Shown one piece after another: positions 29,015-38,001 of a stretch of DNA of 47,888 bases. Numbering within the stretch: the first letter of the stretch is position 1; every line of letters begins with the position of its first letter. This DNA comes from Pedosphaera sp. GTDB taxonomy: Bacteria > Verrucomicrobiota > Verrucomicrobiia > Limisphaerales > UBA1100. The DNA lies in contig SIAW01000006.1 of the NCBI GenBank assembly GCA_009695465.1, positions 1 to 47,888 of the forward strand, written 5' to 3'. A program made the position numbers and the translations under genes. The notes below the pieces were generated by a model, which saw only the letters and a list, made by a program, of their open reading frames with translations, made no database searches and was not told where the DNA came from.

Positions 29015-29680
29015 CTAATTGGCCAAGCGCCCTTTGGTGCTCGGCACTGCCCCGCCCACACGCGGATCGCGCTGGCAGGCAAAGTCCGTGGCTTTGGCAA
29101 ATGCCTTGAACAGCGCCTCCACCACATGATGCGACTCCTGTCCGTACAACAATTCCAAGTGCAGATTGCAGCGCGCCTCGTTGGCAAACGCCTGGAAAAA
29201 TTCCCGCGCCAGCCCGAACCGGAATGCGCTGGACATGTCCTGCTGCCTCTCCAGTTTAGAAACGCGAAAGGCCAGCTTGTCCAACCCGCGCCAGACCAAG
29301 TGCGGGCGCCCGCTGAAATCAATGACACAGCGCGCCAATGTTTCATCCATCGGCACGTGCGCCTCGCCGCACAGCGGATTGCGCGGATCAAATCCCGTGC
29401 CATACCGGCGGATGCCGCGCTTCTCGCCCAGCGCCTGCGCGAACGCCTGCCCCAACACCAACCCGCAATCTTCCACCGTGTGATGCGCGTCCACCTGCAG
29501 GTCGCCTTTGCAGCGCAACGTCACGTCGCACAGCGAATGTTTGGCGAAGAGGTCGAGCATGTGATCAAAGAACGCGATGCCTGTCGCCACATCCGCCCTG
29601 CCCTTGCCGTCAATGCACAGGCGCAAATCAATCGCCGTCTCGCGGGTCTCTCGTTGGATGTGGCCGCGGCGCGCTTTCAT
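29015..29680 (-). CDS. hisB: Imidazoleglycerol-phosphate dehydratase
   Basis: Dehydrates IGP to imidazole acetol phosphate (histidine pathway). 221 residues, monofunctional: there is no N-terminal histidinol-phosphatase domain. Mn-binding motifs are FFDHMLDLFAKHSLCD, DAHHTVEDCGLVLGQAF and ESHHVVEALFKAFAKA. One difference from most family members is ALGEKRGIRRYG near the substrate site, which is within family variation. It lies 3 nt after the trxB stop and before an ECF sigma factor. Confidence 0.95.
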   Translation of the reverse strand: MKARRGHIQRETRETAIDLRLCIDGKGRADVATGIAFFDHMLDLFAKHSLCDVTLRCKGDLQVDAHHTVEDCGLVLGQAFAQALGEKRGIRRYGTGFDPRNPLCGEAHVPMDETLARCVIDFSGRPHLVWRGLDKLAFRVSKLERQQDMSSAFRFGLAREFFQAFANEARCNLHLELLYGQESHHVVEALFKAFAKATDFACQRDPRVGGAVPSTKGRLAN

Positions 29681-29683
29681 GGC

Positions 29684-30628
29684 TCAAATATTTTGCAGCG
29701 CAAGATATCGCTCGGCTTCGATGGCCGCTTGGCAGCCCATCCCGGCAGCGGTGATGGCTTGGCGATAGACGTGATCGGAACAATCGCCGGCCACAAAAAC
29801 GCCGGGCACATTAGTCTGCGCACCGCTGTGCCGGATCACATAGCCTGCGTCATCCAAGTCAATCTGACCTTGGAACAACTGAGTGTTGGGCACATGCCCG
29901 ATGGCCACAAAGACGCCGGCGCAGGGCAACGTGCGCTCCGCATTCGTCTTGAGATTTTTGATGCGCACGCCCGTCACCTTGTCCTGCTGCACGTCCAGCA
30001 CATCGGTGACCACCGAATCCCAGATCGGCTCAATCTTGTCACTGGAAAGCACGCGCTCAGCCATGATCTTGGAGGCGCGCAACTGGTCGCGGCGATGGAT
30101 CAAATAAACACGCGAACCGAACCGCGTCAGAAAGGTCGCCTCTTCGCAGGCGGAATCGCCACCGCCCACCACCACCAACGGCTGATTGCGGAATGGCGGC
30201 AGCGCGCCATCGCAGGTGGCGCAATAGGTCACGCCCTTTTTTTCGAGTTTATCTTCGCTCTCCAAACCGAGATGCCGATGGCCCGCGCCCGTCGCGATGA
30301 TCACCGTCAACGCGCGCACCTCTTCCCCGTCCACCGTGAGTTTGAATGGGCGCTGGGAAAAATCCACTGCCTCGACTGCACTACCAAATTGCACGCGCGC
30401 GCCAAACCGTTCGGCTTGCTGCTGCATGCGGATCATGAGATCCGTGCCGTCCACCCCTTCGGGAAAGCCTGGAAAATTTTCCACGATACTCGTGGTCGTC
30501 AGCAGACCACCGGGCATGGCGCCCGTGAGCAGCAACGGCCGCAGATTTGCCCGGGCCGTGTACAACGCCGCCGTGTAGCCCGCGCAGCCCGATCCGATGA
30601 TCACAACCTTCTCGGCATCACTCGCCAT
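29684..30628 (-). CDS. trxB: Thioredoxin reductase
   Basis: FAD enzyme that reduces thioredoxin with NADPH. 314 residues from the ATG at 30628; a TTG three codons upstream also opens the frame. The FAD loop is GSGCAG (12-17, Cys where Pro is usual), the redox pair is Cys136/Cys139 in CATCDG, the NADPH loop is GGGDSA (155-160) and the C-terminal FAD contact is VFVAGDC. HRRDQLRASK fits NADPH preference. It begins 103 nt after smc; a GC-rich hairpin in that gap (about 30695-30715) could be a weak terminator. Tightly linked to hisB. Confidence 0.95.
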   Translation of the reverse strand: MASDAEKVVIIGSGCAGYTAALYTARANLRPLLLTGAMPGGLLTTTSIVENFPGFPEGVDGTDLMIRMQQQAERFGARVQFGSAVEAVDFSQRPFKLTVDGEEVRALTVIIATGAGHRHLGLESEDKLEKKGVTYCATCDGALPPFRNQPLVVVGGGDSACEEATFLTRFGSRVYLIHRRDQLRASKIMAERVLSSDKIEPIWDSVVTDVLDVQQDKVTGVRIKNLKTNAERTLPCAGVFVAIGHVPNTQLFQGQIDLDDAGYVIRHSGAQTNVPGVFVAGDCSDHVYRQAITAAGMGCQAAIEAERYLALQNI

Positions 30629-30731
30629 AAGCCGCAAACGCTACGGACTGAAAATGAGGAAGGCAAGGCACAACATCCGGAGCGCGTGCCGTGGAAATAA
30701 AATCAGCGCGCCGCAGCGCAACATCACGCGG

Positions 30732-33700
30732 CTACTTTGCCAAAAAGACTTCTTCGGATTCGCGAGCAGCCGAGCCGTTGCCATTCTGCGTATCGCTCAT
30801 CACGTCCGGCGGCGGCGCATTGCGGGACGGCGTGCCGTCTGCCGAGAATTTCACGCTGACAATCCGGCTCACGCCGCGTTCCTGCATCGTCACGCCGTAG
30901 AGCACATCCGAAGCGGCGATCGTCCGCTTGTTGTGCGTGATGACCAGGAACTGCGAGTGCGCGAGGAAGCTCTTCAACTTGTTGAGGAAGCGCTCGATGT
31001 TGGAATCGTCCAGCGGCGCGTCCAGTTCGTCCAACACACAGAACGGGCTGGGCCGCACTTGATAGATGGAGAAGAGCAACGCCACGGCCGTCATCGTCTG
31101 CTCGCCGCCGGAGAGCAGCGAGATGCTGCGCAGATGTTTGCCCGGCGGTTGCGCCATGATTTCCACGCCGCTATCCAACGCGTCGATTTCCTCGGTGAGC
31201 ACCAAGTCCGCCTTGCCGCCGCCAAAGAGGTCAGGGAAATTGTGCCGGAAATTCTCGCGGATCTTAGCAAAGGTTTCCGTGAACATCTCGCGCGACTGTT
31301 TGTTGATGCGGTTAATCACCTCCATCAACTCGCTCTTGGCGCTCACCAAATCCAGATGCTGCGCCGTCAGGAAATTGTGCCGCTGCTCGACCTCCTCGTA
31401 CTCCTGAATCGCCACCAAGTTCACCGGCCCCATCGCGTCAATCTTCTCCTGCAAATCCACTACGCGCTCGCGCACCGCCTGCCAGTTGGTCGCCGCGCCG
31501 CCCGCCGCCATCTCGTCGGGCGACAGCGTTTCCACCGTGGCCTGCCCGTTATCCGTGATGGTGATCGTGATGCACTCGCTGCGGATGGTGGCGAGATCCA
31601 CTTGATGCTTTTGCAGCACACGCTCGACCAGATGGCGCTGCCCCATTTCCTTCTGCGCCAACTCCACGTCCAGCGTGTTCTTCTCCGCCTGCAAATCGTT
31701 GAGCGTGTTCCTGCGATTGGAGAGCGACAGATCTTTGGACTCCGCCTCCGAAGCCGCGCCATTGCGCTGCTCGACGAGCGCGGCGGTCTGCCCGGAAATT
31801 TGGTCGCGCTCCACTTGCAGTCGCGCCACTTCCGCCTGCGATTCCACATCCTCCTGCTCCAACTGCAACTCACGCCGGCCGCAATCCACCAAGGTTGCCT
31901 TCGCCCGCTGCTCCGTGCGCAGTTGCTCCGCCAAGCGTTCCTGCAACGGCTGCCGACGCTCAATCAACGCGGACTCGCGCTGCTGGGCAGCAGCCAATTG
32001 AATCCGCGCCTCGGTCAACTTTTCCATCGCCTCATCGCGCGACTGGCGCAGTTGATCCAACGCGGTCTGCAGTTCCATCAACCGCAACTGAGCCTCGGTT
32101 CTCTCGTGTTCCAAGCCCGCCAAGTTCGCCTGCAATTCGGCAGCCTTCGCTTTGCCAGCACGATCCTGATCCGCCAGCGATTGGATCTCGTAGATCACCG
32201 TCTCAATCTTTTGCTGCAACACCTGCAGCGCATGCCGCAACGCTTTGTGTTCGCCTTGCCGTCCGGCGACAGCCACTTCGCGCGTGGACAATTCCGTGCG
32301 CGCGGCCTGCAGGCTGGCGCGCAGTTCAGTCTGCTCCGCCAACAACGCGCCTTTGCCTTTGCTCGCGGCCTCGATTTGCGGGACCAACACAGCAAGCTGC
32401 TCGTTGAGCGTGGTGATATCGTTCTTGCGGCCCAACATGGACTGCGGCCCACTCGCCCCCGCATTGCCGCCGGAATAAACACCTTGCCGGCTCAGCACTT
32501 CCCCAGCGCGAGTCACCAGCGTGAATTGCCCGCCGGTGGCACTCCAGATTTCCGCAGCGGCCGCCAAGTCCTCCACGACGAGTGTGTCACGAAGCAACGC
32601 CGCAACAGCAGGCGCGAATGCCTCACCTACTTCCACAACTTCCGCCGCGCGCTTGGCCCCAGCCGGCAACTCCGCAACAGGCGTGCTCTGTAAATTCTCT
32701 CCCACCAAATCCAGCGGGATGATGTGGACGCGACCGGCAGCAGTCTTCGACAGACTCGCAAGGATGCTGTGCGCTGCCTGCGGGCGCTCCGCGAAAATCG
32801 CCTGCAGGTTTGCGCCCAGCGCAGCTTCAATCGCCGCCACAAACGGAGGCGGCACGCGCAGATTGTCAGCCAATGAACCGCGCGCTTCCGGGTGTTCCAG
32901 CAACACCGCCAGTGCGCTGGCAGCGAAACCTTCGCGGCTGTCCACCAGTTGCTGCAGCACATCGCGGCGGGTGCGCAGGCTCGCTTGGCGACGCATCAAT
33001 TCATCGAGCGCGGTGTTGGTCGCGTCCAGTTGAGTGTCAATTTCCGCAAGGCGCGCTTGGCGTTGCGCCACGGTGCCGCGCTGCGTGACGACGCCCAGTT
33101 GTTCGGACTGGCTCGACTGATCGAAATCGTGCAGGCGGATTTCAAGCTGCTTGCGCTCCTCCTCCAACTGGATTTTCTCCGCAGAAAGCCGCTCCAACCG
33201 CTGCGCCTGATTTTGTTTTTGTAGTTCAAGAGCGCCCAGATTGGCGCGCAGATGGGTGGCGCGGTCGGCCATCGCATGGGACGTTGCCTGCGCGCGATCC
33301 AAATCAGTCTGGCATTGGCGCGCTGCCGCGGTGACTTGCTCCACTGCCACTTGCCGTTCGCCGGCAAAGTTCTGCGCAGCTTTCAAAGTGGTGGAAAAGT
33401 CTGCGAGCTGCTGGGCGATAGAAGTCAGTTCGGCCTCGATGGCAACGTGGCGCTCGCGCACTTCCTCGATGTCACGTTGGGCACTGGCGCGTTGGCCCGC
33501 GGTTTCGGAGCGGCGCTCTTGATTGAATTGGAGGCGCGACTCGTGACGATCCACTGTGGCGCGCAGTTCCACAGCGCGCTGTTGCACGAGGCTGACTTGA
33601 CGATCCAAATCAGCGAGGCGATTCCGGATTTGTTTGAGCGTGTTCTCTTCGACTAACAGCACGCCGGAGTTGGACTCGATGTCGGTACGCACGCGTTCGG

Positions 33701-34469
33701 CTTGGTCGCGCATGCGGCGCAGGTCGCTCTCCGCAAGATCCCATTCGTGGCGCGCGAGCTGGGTTTCCAGATGGCGCAATTCCTCGCTCAACTTCTGGTG
33801 GCGCTTGGCTTTGCCCGCCTGCCGTTGGAGCGAGCCGATCTGCCGCTTGATCTCGCGGATGATATCGTCCAGGCGCAGCAGGTTTTGATCGGTGTGCTCC
33901 AGCTTGCGGAGGGCCTCGGTCTTTTGCTGTTTGAATCTGGTGATCCCAGCGGCCTCCTCAAAAATGGCGCGCCGATCATTCGGGCGGCTCTGGATGATCT
34001 TGGTGATCTGCCCTTGCGCCATGATGCTGTAGCTGGCGCGCCCGATGCCCGTGCCGAGAAATAGTTGCTGGATGTCGCGCAGGCGGCAGTGTGTGTCGTT
34101 GAGAAAATACTCGCTCTCGCCATCGCGGAAAACCCGGCGCGTCACGGTGATCTCGTTGTACTCCAGCCCGACCCCGGCGGCCTTCAGATGCTCTTGATCC
34201 ACGTCGCCCAGAGTGAGTGAGACCTCCGCCATGCTCAACGGGCGCCGACCGGCTGTCCCTTCGGTGCCGCTGAAAATCACGTCGGCCATCTCGCCCCCGC
34301 GCAGGGCCTTGGCGGATTGCTCGCCCAACACCCAGCGAATGGCGTCGGAGATGTTGGACTTGCCGCAGCCGTTGGGGCCGACAATGGCCGTAATGCCCGG
34401 CTCAAAATTGAGGACGGTCTTTTCGGCAAAAGACTTAAACCCAACTGCTTTGAGGCTCTTCAGGTACAT
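30732..34469 (-). CDS. smc: Chromosome segregation protein SMC
   Basis: ATPase core of bacterial condensin; compacts and segregates the chromosome. 1245 residues from the ATG at 34469 (a TTG one codon earlier is also open). Walker A is GPNGCGKSN near residue 32; the signature LSGGEQTMTAVALLFSIY and Walker B FCVLDELDAPLDD are near the C-terminus. Between them are two long coiled coils separated by a hinge (about 520-660, including AIEAALGANLQAIF and GQFTLVTRAGEVLSRQGVYSGG). AGGIxRFKQQKTEALRKL-type sequence after the head is typical. ScpA and ScpB are not in the window. AGGAAGG precedes the ATG by six bases. Confidence 0.96.
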   Translation of the reverse strand: MYLKSLKAVGFKSFAEKTVLNFEPGITAIVGPNGCGKSNISDAIRWVLGEQSAKALRGGEMADVIFSGTEGTAGRRPLSMAEVSLTLGDVDQEHLKAAGVGLEYNEITVTRRVFRDGESEYFLNDTHCRLRDIQQLFLGTGIGRASYSIMAQGQITKIIQSRPNDRRAIFEEAAGITRFKQQKTEALRKLEHTDQNLLRLDDIIREIKRQIGSLQRQAGKAKRHQKLSEELRHLETQLARHEWDLAESDLRRMRDQAERVRTDIESNSGVLLVEENTLKQIRNRLADLDRQVSLVQQRAVELRATVDRHESRLQFNQERRSETAGQRASAQRDIEEVRERHVAIEAELTSIAQQLADFSTTLKAAQNFAGERQVAVEQVTAAARQCQTDLDRAQATSHAMADRATHLRANLGALELQKQNQAQRLERLSAEKIQLEEERKQLEIRLHDFDQSSQSEQLGVVTQRGTVAQRQARLAEIDTQLDATNTALDELMRRQASLRTRRDVLQQLVDSREGFAASALAVLLEHPEARGSLADNLRVPPPFVAAIEAALGANLQAIFAERPQAAHSILASLSKTAAGRVHIIPLDLVGENLQSTPVAELPAGAKRAAEVVEVGEAFAPAVAALLRDTLVVEDLAAAAEIWSATGGQFTLVTRAGEVLSRQGVYSGGNAGASGPQSMLGRKNDITTLNEQLAVLVPQIEAASKGKGALLAEQTELRASLQAARTELSTREVAVAGRQGEHKALRHALQVLQQKIETVIYEIQSLADQDRAGKAKAAELQANLAGLEHERTEAQLRLMELQTALDQLRQSRDEAMEKLTEARIQLAAAQQRESALIERRQPLQERLAEQLRTEQRAKATLVDCGRRELQLEQEDVESQAEVARLQVERDQISGQTAALVEQRNGAASEAESKDLSLSNRRNTLNDLQAEKNTLDVELAQKEMGQRHLVERVLQKHQVDLATIRSECITITITDNGQATVETLSPDEMAAGGAATNWQAVRERVVDLQEKIDAMGPVNLVAIQEYEEVEQRHNFLTAQHLDLVSAKSELMEVINRINKQSREMFTETFAKIRENFRHNFPDLFGGGKADLVLTEEIDALDSGVEIMAQPPGKHLRSISLLSGGEQTMTAVALLFSIYQVRPSPFCVLDELDAPLDDSNIERFLNKLKSFLAHSQFLVITHNKRTIAASDVLYGVTMQERGVSRIVSVKFSADGTPSRNAPPPDVMSDTQNGNGSAARESEEVFLAK

Positions 34470-34542
34470 CAAAACCTTCCTTTACCCATTATATGGGCGT
34501 GCTTGCTTATGGCTGCACTAGATATGGTGCGGCCACGGCGAA

Positions 34543-34571
34543 ATTAGATTATCCAACCTCCCGCCTGTCAA
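34543..34571 (-). promoter_or_regulatory. smc: Sigma-70-like promoter of smc
   Basis: Minus-strand -35 TTGACA (34566-34571) and -10 TCTAAT (34543-34548) with exactly 17 bp between them. The predicted start is about 68 nt before the smc ATG. A second -10-like TATAAT lies at 34488-34493 inside CCCATTATATGGG but has no good -35. The -35 is only 22 nt past the stop of the upstream WYL regulator gene. Confidence 0.65.
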
Positions 34572-34593
34572 CACTTTGATATTGGGCTGGAGT

Positions 34594-35598
34594 TCATGTG
34601 CGCTGGGCAATAATGCGCTGTGCTTCCTCGACGATTTGCTGCTGCAATTCCGGCGGTGCCAGTACTGTGGCCGCGCTGCCCCAACCCAGAATCCACCGGC
34701 GAATCTCCGCCAGATGATTCAGTCGCAGCGACAGCTCAACGCCGCCGTTGGGCAACTCCGCGAGTTTCTGGGTGCGATGCCATTTCTTTTCGCGGATGAG
34801 ATGCGCGACCTCGGCGGCAAATCGGATTTGGATGTCGTGCATGGTCGGGCCTGACATGACACCGAAGGCGCCGGCCAAATGTTTCTCCACCGAAAATCCT
34901 GCGCGCCGGACAAACGTGCTGCCGGTCTCCGCGAGGGCGAGGATGCGCCCGGGCGAAAAAGTGCGCATCGCTTTGCGCAGATGATCGAAGGCGAACAGGT
35001 ACCACTCGCCGTTGACATTGGCGACGTGGTGCGGATCCACCACGCGCACCTTGGGCGAGCTTGTCCCCGGCGTGTGATAGGTCAGTTTTAATTGTTGGCG
35101 TTGCGCAGCAGCACGGCAGAGATCGTCGATGACTTCCTGCCCCAGTTTTGCCTGGCTGGTCTGTTGGAAGGAGACGGCTTGATCCCAATCTTCAAGCCGG
35201 ATGGAAACGGTATCCGGCAAGGCTGCAGAAAGTTTTTGGAATGCGTCCGTCAATTGCCGCTCGAATGCCGTGCCGCGATATTGTTGCAACGCTTTCTCGG
35301 CGATGAGCAAGGCGAAGAGTTCCCCTTCCCGGACTTCAAGCATCGGAAAGGACTCCACTGGGCTGGTGTAAAAATAGCCGTTGCGCGCTGCGGAGAATTC
35401 GATGGGCAAGAGCAAGCGGTCGCGCATGAAGCCGACGTCGCGGTGAATGGTCTTGGTGCTGGTCTCCAGCACACGCGCCAACGTGGTGGCGTTGGGATGA
35501 TCGCCCTGCTGCAGGGCGGCATGGATCTTTACCATCCGCTCCAGCGGCGGCCGCGAATGAAGCTGCGCTCGACTGGGCTTCCCTTGCCTCCCTTTCAT
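34594..35598 (-). CDS. WYL-domain transcriptional regulator (YafY type)
   Basis: 334 residues. An N-terminal winged helix-turn-helix covers about 18-75 (NATTLARVLETSTKTIHRDVGFMRDRL). The WYL domain spans about 165-240 (QQLKLTYHTPGTSSPKVRVVDPHHVANVNGEWYLFAFDHLRKAMRTF) and a WCX-like C-terminal extension follows (MHDIQIRFAAEVAHLIREKKW). WYL proteins sense ligands, in some cases nucleic acids or nucleotides, and control their neighbours or DNA-damage and defence genes. No defence gene is close; smc downstream has its own promoter and rho lies upstream. The target is unknown. Confidence 0.9.
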   Translation of the reverse strand: MKGRQGKPSRAQLHSRPPLERMVKIHAALQQGDHPNATTLARVLETSTKTIHRDVGFMRDRLLLPIEFSAARNGYFYTSPVESFPMLEVREGELFALLIAEKALQQYRGTAFERQLTDAFQKLSAALPDTVSIRLEDWDQAVSFQQTSQAKLGQEVIDDLCRAAAQRQQLKLTYHTPGTSSPKVRVVDPHHVANVNGEWYLFAFDHLRKAMRTFSPGRILALAETGSTFVRRAGFSVEKHLAGAFGVMSGPTMHDIQIRFAAEVAHLIREKKWHRTQKLAELPNGGVELSLRLNHLAEIRRWILGWGSAATVLAPPELQQQIVEEAQRIIAQRT

Positions 35599-35614
35599 GC
35601 AGGGAGATTACGAC

Positions 35615-36763
35615 TCAAGTCTTGAGCTTGGAAAGTAATTCGGCGTTGGTCTTGTGCTTCTTGAGAGCACCGATGAGCGTCTCCATGGCGTCCACAGGAT
35701 TGAGATCCACCATGGTACGGCGCAGGCGGCGGATCGGCTCCAGATGTTCTGCGGGAAAGAGCTTCTCTTCTTTGCGCGTGCCGCTCTTGGGGATGTCAAT
35801 GGCGGGAAAGAGGCGGCGCTCGGATAGTTTGCGGTCGAGAATCAACTCCATGTTGCCGGTGCCTTTGAACTCTTGGAAGATGAGTTCGTCCATGCGGCTG
35901 CCGGTGTCTATCAAGGCGGTGGCGATGATGGTCAGCGATCCGCCGTGCTCAATCTTGCGCGCGGCAGCAAACATGCGGCGCGGGATTTCCAGCGCACGAG
36001 CATCCACACCACCGGACATCGTACGGCCACTGCCACCGTGCGCGTTGTTATAGGCGCGGGCGACGCGAGTGAGCGAGTCCAGCAACAGAAACACATCGTA
36101 GCCGCATTCCACCATGCGCCGGCAGCGCTCGATGGTGAACCGCGAGAGGCGCACGTGCGTCTCCAAATCCATGTCGTTGGAAGAGGCAATGACCTCGGCT
36201 TTCACGGAGCGTTCGAAGTCGGTGACTTCCTCGGGCCGCTCATCAATCAGCAACACCACAGCTTTCACGGTGGGATGGTTGGTGGTGATGGCGTTGCAGA
36301 TTTGCTTGAGGATGGTCGTCTTGCCGGTGCGCGGCGGCGCGACAATCAATCCGCGGGTGCCCTTGCCGATGGGCGTCACGAGGTCAATGATGCGCGTCTC
36401 CAACAGGTCGGGCGTGGTCTCCAACTGAAACTTCTCGATGGGATCAATCGTGGTCAGATTTTCAAACCGCGTCCTCTGCACGTACTCGGCGTGGGGCATC
36501 CCGTTGACGATATCAATGAACTTGAGCTGCGGACTATTGCCGCGATGCGGCGGCTGCAGCTTGCCCACGACGTGACAGCCTTCGCGCAGAAAGTTGCGCT
36601 TGATCATGTCGGGCGTGACAAAGATGTCCGTCGGCTTGGATTGGAATCGGTTGCCAGGAGAACGAAGGAAGCCAAAGCCTTTTTCCGAAACTTCCAGATA
36701 GCCTTCACCCACCTCTGGACAGGGAGTCGTCGGTTTGATCATGTTTGAAACTGGATCCGCCAA
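35615..36763 (-). CDS. rho: Transcription termination factor Rho, short N-terminus
   Basis: Hexameric RNA helicase that ends transcription. 382 residues against about 419 in E. coli. It enters the cold-shock RNA-binding domain almost at once (GEGYLEVSEKGFGFLRSP at 19-36), so the N-terminal helical Rho_N subdomain is largely missing. Walker A is APPRTGKTT (142-150), Walker B FLLLDSLTR (about 225-233), Q-loop SGRTMSGGVDARAL and R-loop GTGNMELILDRKL; all are intact. It is read from its own good promoter about 90 nt upstream. Stop-proximal neighbour is the WYL regulator, 17 nt away. Confidence 0.96.
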   Translation of the reverse strand: MADPVSNMIKPTTPCPEVGEGYLEVSEKGFGFLRSPGNRFQSKPTDIFVTPDMIKRNFLREGCHVVGKLQPPHRGNSPQLKFIDIVNGMPHAEYVQRTRFENLTTIDPIEKFQLETTPDLLETRIIDLVTPIGKGTRGLIVAPPRTGKTTILKQICNAITTNHPTVKAVVLLIDERPEEVTDFERSVKAEVIASSNDMDLETHVRLSRFTIERCRRMVECGYDVFLLLDSLTRVARAYNNAHGGSGRTMSGGVDARALEIPRRMFAAARKIEHGGSLTIIATALIDTGSRMDELIFQEFKGTGNMELILDRKLSERRLFPAIDIPKSGTRKEEKLFPAEHLEPIRRLRRTMVDLNPVDAMETLIGALKKHKTNAELLSKLKT

Positions 36764-36851
36764 GGGAAATCCCTCACTGAATTAATTGAACTTCACGAAA
36801 ACCTGCTGCTTGAACCAAGAAACACCTTGAAGCAGAAGCTTCTGGGCGGCT

Positions 36852-36880
36852 TGTATAAGCACTCGCCAAACCTATTGCAA
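36852..36880 (-). promoter_or_regulatory. rho: Sigma-70-like promoter of rho
   Basis: Minus-strand -35 TTGCAA (36875-36880) and -10 TATACA (36852-36857), spacing 17 bp. Predicted start about 80 nt before the rho ATG, giving a leader in which rho could act on its own transcript, as is known for E. coli rho. The leader contains the small hairpin GAAGC-AGAA-GCTTC (about 36830-36843). Confidence 0.6.
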
Positions 36881-36891
36881 CAAGAAAATGG

Positions 36892-37902
36892 CTACGCGCC
36901 TTCTGGCGCCTCTGCCTTCAGGTCGGCAACGGCCGCGCGCGCTTCTTCTGCCAACACCGTACTGAGGTAGCGCTCGCCGGTGGATGGCGCCACGGTGACG
37001 ATGCACTTGCCGCGATTTTCCGGGCGCTTGGCCACCTCGATGGCCGCATGCACGTTCGCCCCCGATGAGATGCCCGCAAGGATTCCCTCTTCCTTCGCCA
37101 ATCGCCGCGCCATGATGAATGCCGCGTCGTTGGAAACTTTCACGCACTCGGTGATCTGCGGTTGGCCTGCCGCATTTTTGAGATGCAAGTTCTCCGGCAC
37201 AAACCCAGCACCTGTACCCTGAATCTTGTGCGGGCCAGGCGTGAGCTTTTCACCGGCTAACGTCTGGCTGATGACGGGCGAATCCATTGGCTCCACCGCG
37301 ATGGCGCGGAACGTGGGTTTGCGCTGATGAATCACTTCGTAGCATCCGGTGAGCGTGCCGCCCGTGCCGACGCCAGCAATGATGATGTCCACTTTCCCGT
37401 CGGTGTCAGCCCAGATTTCTTCAGCGGTGGTCAGGCGATGGATCTCCGGGTTGGCCGGATTATTGAACTGCTGCGGGATCCACGCGTTGGGCAGTTTCTT
37501 GGCAATCTCTTCAGCCTTGGCGATGGCGCCTTTCATTCCCAACGGGCCGGGAGTCAAAATGAGTTCTGCGCCGAACAGTGCCAAGAGCGTGCGGCGTTCC
37601 ACCGACATCGTTTCCGGCATGGTGAGGATGAGCCGATAACCGCGCGCCGCCGCAACAAAGGCCAGCGCGATGCCGGTGTTGCCGCTGGTGGGTTCGACGA
37701 TGACCGTGCCGTGCTTGAGACGACCATCGCGCTCCGCAGCCTGAATCATGGACATGCCGATGCGGTCTTTGACGCTCCCCGCCGGGTTGAAGAATTCGCA
37801 CTTGAGCAGCACCGTCGCTTCCAAGCCTGCGGTCACTTTATTGAGTCGCACCAAAGGGGTGTGCCCGACCGTTTCCACGATGTCTTGATAGATTTTACCC
37901 AT
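36892..37902 (-). CDS. cysK: Cysteine synthase A (O-acetylserine sulfhydrylase)
   Basis: PLP enzyme that makes cysteine from O-acetylserine and sulfide. 336 residues. The PLP lysine is in [16 protein letters not shown], the substrate loop is [19 protein letters not shown], and the phosphate-binding loop is [15 protein letters not shown]. The end carries an Ala/Glu-rich extension ([18 protein letters not shown]). It starts 59 nt after the terminator of the upstream noncoding RNA. The stop is followed by the rho promoter within 15 nt. Confidence 0.95.
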   Translation of the reverse strand: MGKIYQDIVETVGHTPLVRLNKVTAGLEATVLLKCEFFNPAGSVKDRIGMSMIQAAERDGRLKHGTVIVEPTSGNTGIALAFVAAARGYRLILTMPETMSVERRTLLALFGAELILTPGPLGMKGAIAKAEEIAKKLPNAWIPQQFNNPANPEIHRLTTAEEIWADTDGKVDIIIAGVGTGGTLTGCYEVIHQRKPTFRAIAVEPMDSPVISQTLAGEKLTPGPHKIQGTGAGFVPENLHLKNAAGQPQITECVKVSNDAAFIMARRLAKEEGILAGISSGANVHAAIEVAKRPENRGKCIVTVAPSTGERYLSTVLAEEARAAVADLKAEAPEGA

Positions 37903-37927
37903 GCGTCAGGAGTTGTTGGAGGCGCGA

Positions 37928-37955
37928 AATTGTCAGTCCACAGTCCAGCTTGCAA
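37928..37955 (-). promoter_or_regulatory. cysK: Possible promoter of cysK
   Basis: Minus-strand TTGCAA (37950-37955) and ACAATT (37928-37933) with a 16-bp spacer, directly behind the U-tract of the noncoding RNA terminator and about 25 nt before the cysK ATG. The -10 is imperfect. The -35 is identical to that proposed for rho. Confidence 0.4.
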
Positions 37956-37958
37956 GAA

Positions 37959-38001
37959 TGAAAACAAGAACCCCCGCCCGACCTTACGGTCGAACGGGGG
38001 T
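37959..38001 (-). terminator. Intrinsic terminator of the large noncoding RNA
   Basis: Two stacked stems on the minus strand: outer ACCCCCG / CGGGGGT (38001-37995 with 37976-37970) and inner CGACC-GTAA-GGTCG (37992-37979), the latter closed by a GNRA tetraloop. A T-rich tail TTCTTGTTTTC follows (37969-37959). There is no protein gene immediately upstream, so the terminator belongs to the RNA transcribed from 38.94 kb. Confidence 0.85.

Noticed and set aside
28475-30700. 741-codon plus-strand frame opposite sigma factor, hisB and trxB
   Set aside because: It spans three real genes in antisense and has the His/Arg-rich composition of a shadow frame.
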